Below, one piece after another: positions 33,174 through 38,977 of a stretch of DNA of 41,635 bases. This DNA comes from an uncultured Prevotellaceae bacterium (GTDB lineage Bacteria > Bacteroidota > Bacteroidia > Bacteroidales > Bacteroidaceae). The DNA lies in the NCBI GenBank assembly GCA_946184125.1, contig CAMHEL010000016.1:1-41635 (forward strand), in the 5' to 3' direction. Positions within the stretch are counted from its first letter, which is position 1; each line of letters opens with the position of its first letter. The notes beneath the pieces were generated by a model. It had not been told where the DNA came from. It ran no database searches and worked only from the letters and a program-made list of their open reading frames with translations. Position numbers and translations under genes: made by a program.

Positions 33174-34838
33174 TCATGGACGTAGTATTTTCCAGTAGTC
33201 GTCGGGGTGCGTGATGAGCTTTGCGGCGGCCTCCATCTGCTTGTCGCCGCGCAGGCCGTTCTCGATGGTGCCTCGCTGGTAGTAGTAGGCAGCGACGATG
33301 TCGGCCTCAATGATTTTCTTGAGCTGCTCCTTGTGGTAGTCGAGGTCATGGGAGAGGTTGTGGGTGAGTTTTTTCTCCAGACGGTCGAAGTCGTCCTTCG
33401 CATCCTCGTAGTAACCCTCGAACTGGGCGAGCTTGATGAGCTGCTTGAGGTATTTGTCGGTCTCGGGGTCGTAGCTGAAGCCGCTGGCGATGACTCGCTG
33501 CTTGAAGTTCTCGTAGTCGGCATCGCTGAGCTCGAAGTCGGCGGGTGGGGCGATGGTGGGATGGGCAGCGATGTAGTCGACCTCGTAGTTGAGCAGCACC
33601 TCGGTGGAGTCGGTGCCGGTGGAGGCAAGGTAGTAGGCGATGTTCGACAGGGAGTCCGACTCCACCACCACGTCGGGGGTGATGCCTCCGCCATCGCGCA
33701 CCTCACGTCCATGGGCGGTGTGGAACAGGCGTGTGAGCGAATCGGGGATGTGCTCGGTGTATCCTCCTCGCGAGTGCTTGTAGTTGATTGCCTGGATGCA
33801 CCGGCCGCTGGGGATGTAGTATTTGTTGGAGGTGAGCTTGAGGCTTCCGTTGTAGGGGAGGTCGACGGAGGTCTGCACGAGTCCCTTGCCATAGGTCCGT
33901 GTGCCGAGGACGACCGCCCTGTCGAGGTCCTGCAGTGCGCCGCTGGTGATTTCGCTCGCACTGGCCGTCATGTCGCTGACAAGGACGACGACGGGCATGA
34001 CGGTGTCGAGGGGCTCCACCTTGGTGAAGTAGTCGATGTTGGAGCGCTTCAGCTTGCCCTTGTTCGACACGATGAGCTGTCCCTTGGGCACGAACATGTT
34101 GACAATCTGCACCGCCTCGGACTCCGAGCCGCCGCCGTTGTTGCGCAGGTCGAGCACAAGTCCGCGCATGCCCTTGTCCTTCATCTCGATGAACGCGTTG
34201 CGCACCTCCTTGGCGCATCCCTCGGTGAACTGCCTGAGGTTGATGTAGCCTACGCCGTCCTTCTGCAGCCCGTAGTAAGGCACCGAAGGGGTCTGGATGG
34301 TCTTGCGCGTGAGCTTCATCTGCATCTTCTTTCCCGTGGTGGGCCTGAGGATTTTGAGGATGAAACTGCTCCCTGGGTCTCCTCGGAGGTGGCTGCTGAC
34401 GTAATTGACGTTCTTGTCGGTCATGGTGGAGTCGTCGATGCTGAGGATGATGTCGCCCTTTTTCAGGCCGGCTTTGTCGGCAGGCATGCCCTCGTATGGC
34501 TCGTCGATGACCACCCGCTTAATCTGAGTGTTGTATCGGATGAGAGCACCGATGCCTGCGAATTTCCCCGTGTATATTTCCTTGAGGTCTTTCATGTTCT
34601 CCTCAGGATAGTATTCGGTATAGGGGTCGAGGCTTCGGAGCATAGCTTTGATGCCTGTGCCAATCACCTCCTGTGCGTCGAGGGTGTCGACATACACCAG
34701 GTCGAGGTGTTTGTAGATGGAATTGAAGATATCGAGGTTTTTCTTCACCTCGAAGTTGTGGTCGCCGTCGGTCTGTGCCGAGGTGATGGTGGTGGCCATC
34801 ATGGCGATTAATGGCATTAGGATGCGTCGGATATTCAT
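33174..34838 (-). CDS. S41-family C-terminal processing peptidase
   Basis: 554 residues with a signal peptide (MNIRRILMPLIAMMATTITSA). Order: an N-terminal helical region with LRSLDPYTEYY (about 67-77), a PDZ domain (about 88-175: GIGALI, GMPADKAGLKKGDIILSIDD), the S41 peptidase core (about 185-385) with GLVLDLRNNGGG, nucleophile Ser293 (TASASEI) and general-base Lys318 (YGKGLVQ) at the 25-residue spacing of Prc-type enzymes, and a C-terminal helical extension (about 430-550). It acts in the periplasm, cutting proteins at their C-termini. Close paralogues are common in Bacteroidetes. It is a single-gene unit with a -7 element at 34883-34890. Confidence 0.95.
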   Translation of the reverse strand: MNIRRILMPLIAMMATTITSAQTDGDHNFEVKKNLDIFNSIYKHLDLVYVDTLDAQEVIGTGIKAMLRSLDPYTEYYPEENMKDLKEIYTGKFAGIGALIRYNTQIKRVVIDEPYEGMPADKAGLKKGDIILSIDDSTMTDKNVNYVSSHLRGDPGSSFILKILRPTTGKKMQMKLTRKTIQTPSVPYYGLQKDGVGYINLRQFTEGCAKEVRNAFIEMKDKGMRGLVLDLRNNGGGSESEAVQIVNMFVPKGQLIVSNKGKLKRSNIDYFTKVEPLDTVMPVVVLVSDMTASASEITSGALQDLDRAVVLGTRTYGKGLVQTSVDLPYNGSLKLTSNKYYIPSGRCIQAINYKHSRGGYTEHIPDSLTRLFHTAHGREVRDGGGITPDVVVESDSLSNIAYYLASTGTDSTEVLLNYEVDYIAAHPTIAPPADFELSDADYENFKQRVIASGFSYDPETDKYLKQLIKLAQFEGYYEDAKDDFDRLEKKLTHNLSHDLDYHKEQLKKIIEADIVAAYYYQRGTIENGLRGDKQMEAAAKLITHPDDYWKILRP

Positions 34839-34882
34839 ATCTGTTGTCTAAGTGGCGTAGCCGAAAATGTTGTTTTGCGATG

Positions 34883-34890
34883 CAAAAATA
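34883..34890 (-). promoter_or_regulatory. -7 promoter element of the S41 peptidase gene
   Basis: TATTTTTG followed by CATC on the - strand, 44 nt before the ATG. The -33 region has only TTTC, so the match is partial. Confidence 0.5.
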
Positions 34891-34961
34891 CATCATTATG
34901 GGCGGAAATCGCCCTTTTTCCCCACTTTTTTTGCCAAAATTCGATTTTTTTCGCGAAAAAG

Positions 34962-34993
34962 TTTGGTCGGATGAAAATAATGCTATACCTTTG
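34962..34993 (+). promoter_or_regulatory. Promoter of the tRNA-Asn gene
   Basis: TTTG (34962-34965), a 20-nt spacer, TACCTTTG (34986-34993) and CATC. The tRNA begins 20 nt downstream. This is one of the cleanest Bacteroidetes promoters in the window. Confidence 0.85.
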
Positions 34994-35012
34994 CATCCGC
35001 AAACGAAAAACT

Positions 35013-35086
35013 GCTTCAGTAGCTCAGTTGGTTAGAGCACCTGACTGTTAATCAGGGGGTCGTTGGTTCAAGCCCATCCTGAAGCG
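35013..35086 (+). tRNA. tRNA-Asn (anticodon GTT)
   Basis: The acceptor stem GCTTCAG pairs with CTGAAGC at all seven positions. The D arm is GCTC-AGTTGGTTA-GAGC. The anticodon arm is CCTGA-CTGTTAA-TCAGG with GTT in the anticodon place. The T arm is GTTGG-TTCAAGC-CCATC, which has one T-T mismatch in the stem. Discriminator base G at 35086; CCA is not encoded. A terminator hairpin follows at 35097. The mismatch is unusual but outside the decoding part. The gene is the probable integration target of the element remnant downstream. Confidence 0.95.
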
Positions 35087-35096
35087 CTTAAAAATC

Positions 35097-35130
35097 AAGG
35101 AGTTAGCACAATGCTAACTCCTTTAATTTT
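35097..35130 (+). terminator. Terminator after tRNA-Asn
   Basis: AAGGAGTTAGC (35097-35107) pairs perfectly with GCTAACTCCTT (35113-35123) around ACAAT, followed by TAATTTT. Most of it lies within the first copy of the 89-bp tandem duplication; in the second copy the left arm is shortened to GTTAGC. Confidence 0.8.
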
Positions 35131-35279
35131 GTCCTTACGATACAAATCTGATACAAAATCGAGGGTATGGAGGTCTTTTGAAGATACTCTGTTAGCACAA
35201 CGCTAACTCCTTTAATTTTGTCCATACGATACAAATCTGATACAAAATCGAGGGTTTGGAGGTCTTTTGAAGATACTCT
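35102..35279 (+). repeat. 89-bp tandem duplication downstream of tRNA-Asn (att-like scar)
   Basis: Copies 35102-35190 and 35191-35279 differ at only three positions. Each carries the right arm of the tRNA terminator and the 22-bp motif starting ACGATACAAATC (35137-35158 and 35226-35247), itself a near-repeat of GATACAAA. A direct repeat that includes tRNA-flanking sequence is what integration by a tyrosine recombinase leaves behind, although here the copies abut rather than flank an element. Confidence 0.8.
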
Positions 35280-35322
35280 GTAATCATAATGCCCTATTCT
35301 TGCATTGCATTAGATTTCACTT

Positions 35323-35344
35323 TTTTGTATCAGATTTGTATCGT
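35323..35344 (-). repeat. Inverted copy of the 22-bp recombination-like motif
   Basis: TTTTGTATCAGATTTGTATC plus GT is an exact reverse complement of the 22-bp motif at 35137 and 35226. Together they make two direct and one inverted copy within 210 bp, as expected for integrase binding sites. Confidence 0.75.
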
Positions 35345-35510
35345 CAAACATGTTTTCTATCTATTTCTACATAATGCAATTGAGACGACAGCACTTCGAT
35401 GAGCGAAGCGGCATGCCGATTACTAGGTCAAGCCAAGAGGTTAACCGAGCGACTTAATCTTGATGAGATTATAGATAACTTTCTGTTTAAGCGTATACTG
35501 ATTCCAAAAA
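35345..35510. other. Gap before the unknown secreted protein gene
   Basis: Rest of the 424-nt stretch after tRNA-Asn. It contains no ORF or hairpin I can support and is visibly AT-rich. Confidence 0.4.
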
Positions 35511-36965
35511 CTATCTGCGAATTATGATTTCTTCATTTGGCAACAATTCTATTTCGTAATCCACTTCATATGGTGCTTTATTACTCCATTTTATTTGTGC
35601 AATACATCCACATTGCATATTGTCATTTAGAAAGTAAAATTTGAATGTGGTATCGTTCACTCGTTCTGTTTTATAAAGATAAGAAAGATCGGAGGTATGG
35701 TCAGATTTAAGTTGCTTGACGTAGTTTATCGCTTTTGGATCTTGTTCTTTAGCCACGTATTCCATTATAGCATTAAATGCTTCTGACTGTTTCTTCTTGG
35801 CTGCTAGGTATTGCGTTACATTGGTGGCTGACACAATCTCGTCTCTTGCATCTCTTGCCATTTTCATGTATTTTTTGAATCGAGCATCCACAGCATTAGT
35901 CAATCCAAACTTAATACGCAATGCTGTAAGAGTTTTTGGATTTGCTGAGTTGATGTTATATTTGTTTGCAAGAAAATCACGCTTGCATAATTGGTTTAAA
36001 ATGCTTTTTGTGACATTCTCTTTGTTGGAAAATGACCTAATGAATTTTGTTATGTTGTCTATACGAACAAGTTTTCCATTTTGGTCAAAAACATTCCAGC
36101 CACCCCAATTATCGTAGTATATGAAACGATAGGTGGAATGAGCGGGATGAGTATAATAGCCCAGTTCTTCTGGGAAATAGACCTTTTCATATTTCATTTC
36201 ATTTGCTAGGTCTTTCGAACTTAACCATTCCCAACCTTGCGATTGTTGGTTATCATCTTGTTTCGCCCACTTGTCATATTCTGTAAAAGGAGTATAGAGT
36301 ATATCCATCCCCTTGCCATTGACACATTTGAAATTACCATTGAAATAATTGTCACGGCACTCTGGGTTAGGCTTAGAGAAAGCAATTTCTTTATGGGGTA
36401 ACGTTACCGTTTCCATGTTTACAAAGCGCGTTCGTGGACCATCAAGATTTCCGATACCAAATTCCATGTATTCATTGGAAGTATATTTTATCTCATATCT
36501 GTTTTGGTGATATTTAAATACATCATCCCACGATGGCATTTGGGGGTTGTATGCATCAATCTTTGCCTGCAATTGTGCTTTGGTTGGTAACAAGACTTTC
36601 TCAGTAAACCCTTTTGGAACTTTTCCTTTGTGGATAGACTTACGTTCCTTCTCTGTGACTTCCTTGTTTTTTGTAAAACGAAAAAGATGATGCAATAGGT
36701 AATTTGAAGGTTCGATTTTATTACCACTTTTTTCGTATTCCATCAATGCGTCAATCGCTGTCATAATATTCATGACAGGTTCGGTCCACATCTTTGTCAT
36801 TCTTTCTTTTAATGTAGCTTTATAGGCTTCATACAAGGAATCTGCTTTCACAGAATCTACGACTTCCTTATATTCATAAATCCACAAATCGGGTTCTTCT
36901 TGTTGTGCCCATAAAGAAAAATTGGCAACAAGAAAAAGTAGTAGTACTACACTTGTTCTTAACAT
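35511..36965 (-). CDS. Secreted protein of unknown function in AT-rich islet
   Basis: 484 residues with a clear signal peptide (MLRTSVVLLLFLVANFSLWAQ). The mature part is charged and aromatic-rich without membrane helices. There is a Lys-rich helical stretch (about 85-135), a segment with WGGWNVFDQNGKLVRIDNITKFI (about 288-310) that looks like a beta-meander, a helical region (about 325-425) and a C-terminal part with FYFLNDNMQCGCIAQIKW. I recognise no family. Base composition is more AT-rich than the housekeeping genes, which fits acquisition. It follows the 36987 gene by 21 nt on the same strand, so the two are probably co-transcribed and may work together in the periplasm. Confidence 0.75.
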   Translation of the reverse strand: MLRTSVVLLLFLVANFSLWAQQEEPDLWIYEYKEVVDSVKADSLYEAYKATLKERMTKMWTEPVMNIMTAIDALMEYEKSGNKIEPSNYLLHHLFRFTKNKEVTEKERKSIHKGKVPKGFTEKVLLPTKAQLQAKIDAYNPQMPSWDDVFKYHQNRYEIKYTSNEYMEFGIGNLDGPRTRFVNMETVTLPHKEIAFSKPNPECRDNYFNGNFKCVNGKGMDILYTPFTEYDKWAKQDDNQQSQGWEWLSSKDLANEMKYEKVYFPEELGYYTHPAHSTYRFIYYDNWGGWNVFDQNGKLVRIDNITKFIRSFSNKENVTKSILNQLCKRDFLANKYNINSANPKTLTALRIKFGLTNAVDARFKKYMKMARDARDEIVSATNVTQYLAAKKKQSEAFNAIMEYVAKEQDPKAINYVKQLKSDHTSDLSYLYKTERVNDTTFKFYFLNDNMQCGCIAQIKWSNKAPYEVDYEIELLPNEEIIIRR

Positions 36966-36986
36966 ATTATTTAAGATAAGCTTTTT

Positions 36987-37346
36987 TTATTCGCCAATAA
37001 GGAATTTGTCTATTTTAAAGCGTTGTGTGGGTTTCAATGGCAATCCTGAGAGAATGCTGTCGTAGAGTTCTTCTGGCAGCACGAACCACGTTGCATTGCC
37101 GCGAGCTGAGGGCGTACCTATTTTGCCAGTAAACCATCGAATGCCTAAACGCGGCCTACTTTCATATTTCAATGTCACGATTGCCCAGTAATCCGTCTTA
37201 TAGACTATCTCATATGGGCCGCTCACTTTGTCCTTTGGTGAACAAACACTTAAAATTTCCTTGTCATCAAGCATAGAATAATATCTTTTGCCCCTCAGCC
37301 ACCACAAGAGCATGTTAATGTCAGAAGCGTGGCGCTGATATACCAC
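36987..37346 (-). CDS. Hypothetical protein, possibly 5'-truncated
   Basis: 119 residues if started at GTG 37346; the first ATG is codon 12 (37313). An in-frame TAA lies 15 codons upstream, so no longer start exists. The region just upstream is open in another frame (from ATG near 37425), which may mean a frameshifted or eroded N-terminus. The protein has Trp/Tyr-rich segments (LLWWLRGKRYYSMLDDKEIL; DYWAIVTLKYESRPRLGIRWFTGKIG) and no signal peptide. A promoter lies at 37522-37553, leaving about 170 nt of leader. It precedes the secreted protein gene by 21 nt. I recognise no family. Confidence 0.5.
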   Translation of the reverse strand: MVYQRHASDINMLLWWLRGKRYYSMLDDKEILSVCSPKDKVSGPYEIVYKTDYWAIVTLKYESRPRLGIRWFTGKIGTPSARGNATWFVLPEELYDSILSGLPLKPTQRFKIDKFLIGE

Positions 37347-37521
37347 TTCTTTTGTTGGTGGTCGCGAGAATTACCTTTAGCAGAAAGTGCTGCAAACTGC
37401 CCACGCTATATGCACGAACCATATATTCCCTCTTCCATCTATTGAAAGTTTCTCACGTATCCAATTACAAGAAAAGCATAACGCTTCGTATGTTTTATTA
37501 GAATAAATCTAATATTATCCG

Positions 37522-37553
37522 CAAATTTACTCGTTTATTTTCAAAAATGCAAA
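37522..37553 (-). promoter_or_regulatory. Promoter for the 36987/35511 gene pair
   Basis: On the - strand TTTG (37550-37553), a 20-nt spacer and TAAATTTG (37522-37529) followed by CGGA. Confidence 0.65.
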
Positions 37554-37687
37554 ATTTTAATGTATTTTTCTTTTCCTTCAACTATCATAATCGTTTCGAG
37601 TAATTGTTTGTGTTATTATCCGCATTGCAACTCGATGTTAACAATTACCCCTGTCTTGGGTAAAAATTGCTAAAATACTTATTGTAA

Positions 37688-37719
37688 TTTGATGAGAAAA
37701 GAAATCTTTTTTATTTTTG
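37688..37719 (+). promoter_or_regulatory. Promoter for the excisionase-like HTH gene
   Basis: TTTG (37688-37691), a 20-nt spacer, TATTTTTG (37712-37719) and CCGA. The leader to the ATG at 37935 would be about 210 nt and includes the ATTCTTTAATTTCA-type repeats. Confidence 0.6.
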
Positions 37720-37934
37720 CCGACGCTATTGGGACGTAGTCGTGTATTCGATCGTTTAATCGTCGCGAGGCAACTATCAACACAGGGTGGTTGAGATATC
37801 TTTAATTCATTATTCTTTAATTTCATCATTCTTTAATTTCAGATTCTTTAAGGTTTTTAGCAAGAACGTGGTCGTTCCTTGTTGGAAACGATTCCTTTAA
37901 TTCGTTAGCGGACCAAACTTAACATTCAAACGAA

Positions 37935-38264
37935 ATGAATAAGCATGTGATAAATAACAATTCATCACTGGCTGACTTCATGACGTACTTCATTGAAGCA
38001 TCTGGTTTGCAAGAAAGGATTGCTGAAATCGTGAAGGATGCCATCGCAGCCAGCCTGCCTTCATCACAGAAGCAGCAGGACAATTCCGAGGACTCTTCCT
38101 ACTATACCCGCTCAGAACTCTGCCAGCTTGCCCACATCACCGAAACCACGCTATGGCACTTGGAGAGGGAGGGTGTGATCAAGAAAATCAAATTCGGACG
38201 CAAGAATCTCTATATTGCAAATTATTTATTTTCAAATTTGAAATTTAATCCAAATTTTCTATGA
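37935..38264 (+). CDS. Excisionase-like helix-turn-helix DNA-binding protein
   Basis: 109 residues. The N-terminal about 55 residues are helical and acidic (LADFMTYFIEASGLQERIAEIVKDAI). Residues about 57-100 form a HTH_17/excisionase-type winged helix (YYTRSELCQLAHITETTLWHLEREGVIKKIKFGRKNLY), where the last basic segment is the wing. In Bacteroidetes such proteins accompany integrative elements and assist excision or regulate transfer genes. No integrase is in the window. The C-terminus (SNLKFNPNFL) departs from the usual ending, so it may be slightly altered. It has its own promoter (37688-37719). Confidence 0.75.
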   Translation: MNKHVINNNSSLADFMTYFIEASGLQERIAEIVKDAIAASLPSSQKQQDNSEDSSYYTRSELCQLAHITETTLWHLEREGVIKKIKFGRKNLYIANYLFSNLKFNPNFL

Positions 38265-38320
38265 GAATAACGGTGGTTTGGAAAAATATTGCAGATTAGA
38301 AATATAAATTATTGAAAATA

Positions 38321-38509
38321 TCATGGTCTTAACTTTCCGGCCTTTCGTCTCTCCAATAGATGTTCATAGAGAGTCTGCTGAGCCTTGATTCTATTGGGGA
38401 GATTGTTGTAGTTTCGGCATTCTAATCGTTGCCGGAACTCAGGTGAGCGGAGATAATCATTCACGAACTCCTTGATCAGTCTTTTTATGTTTGGCTTAGC
38501 CGAAGTTAC
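38321..38509 (-). pseudogene. 3' remnant of a small helical protein gene
   Basis: An open frame of 62 residues (ending LLERRKAGKLRP) with protein-like composition (IKRLIKEFVNDYLRSPEFRQ; RIKAQQTLYEHLL) stops at TGA 38321-38323. It begins directly after an in-frame TGA with no ATG/GTG/TTG near its start, so the N-terminus is missing. It lies just after the HTH gene, on the opposite strand, in decayed sequence. Family unknown. Confidence 0.45.
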
Positions 38510-38860
38510 TCACGCTCGGGCAAGCTCAAATACATTTAACCTTCGGTTGAATATTGTTGCGACTCAGTAAAGATTATGCAAGCATATCTTTGCGTTCGCT
38601 GCTCCAATATTTGACTTCCCTCTCGCTTAATCGTAACTTTCTTTAGCGCATCTTTTTACATAAATTGCTCACGCTCGACCATTCGCAAGCAAGCTTGCAT
38701 GGCACTCGCTTATTCGCAATTTGCCCTCATCCTCAGCCACATAGCCCACTATGCTCCACTGGATTGCATCCTACAATTCTTTCGCTCGGCATAGTTCATG
38801 CAAGCATGACTCTGCTCTCGCTTAATCGAATTGTTCGTCTGAGATAAAAAATCTGCATCC
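38510..38860. repeat. Degenerate repeat region of GCTCTCGCTTAATCG type
   Basis: No gene is supported. Related motifs recur at about 90-100 nt intervals: CTCTCGCTTAATCG (about 38619 and 38816), CACTCGCTTATTCG (about 38703), and ATGCAAGCAT-type palindromes (about 38576, 38690 and 38801), with CACGCTCG tags at 38511 and 38671. The spacing and similarity suggest an old tandem duplication, now eroded. Confidence 0.5.
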
Positions 38861-38883
38861 AAAGATATTGAAAGGCGAGAACA

Positions 38884-38911
38884 AAATGAAATGAACCCGT
38901 TCATTTCATTT
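38884..38911. terminator. Terminator of the 38978 receptor gene
   Basis: AAATGAAATGAAC pairs perfectly (13 bp) with GTTCATTTCATTT around CC, 66 nt after the receptor stop. On the - strand the T-run CATTTTGTTCTC follows. Confidence 0.7.
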
Positions 38912-38977
38912 GCCGAGGCGCATCTTATCTTATGCAAATAAAACATAAAATACTATCATTAAATTTTGATCACCTGC

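Larger units (their letters stand above)
37347..37934. other. 588-bp AT-rich divergent intergenic region
   Basis: It lies between the 36987 gene (- strand) and the HTH gene (+ strand). It holds a - strand promoter (37522-37553), a + strand promoter (37688-37719), a weak stem near 37642-37668 (TTACCC/GGGTAA) and three short direct repeats of ATTCTTTAATTTCA type (about 37796-37852). No ORF is supported. Confidence 0.6.

Noticed and set aside
33207..34811. 534-residue + strand frame opposite the S41 peptidase
   Set aside because: Antisense shadow of a clear gene; it lacks its own promoter and domains.
38665..38946. 60- and 65-residue frames near 38665-38946
   Set aside because: They lie in the degenerate repeat and terminator region and have no protein-like composition or start context.
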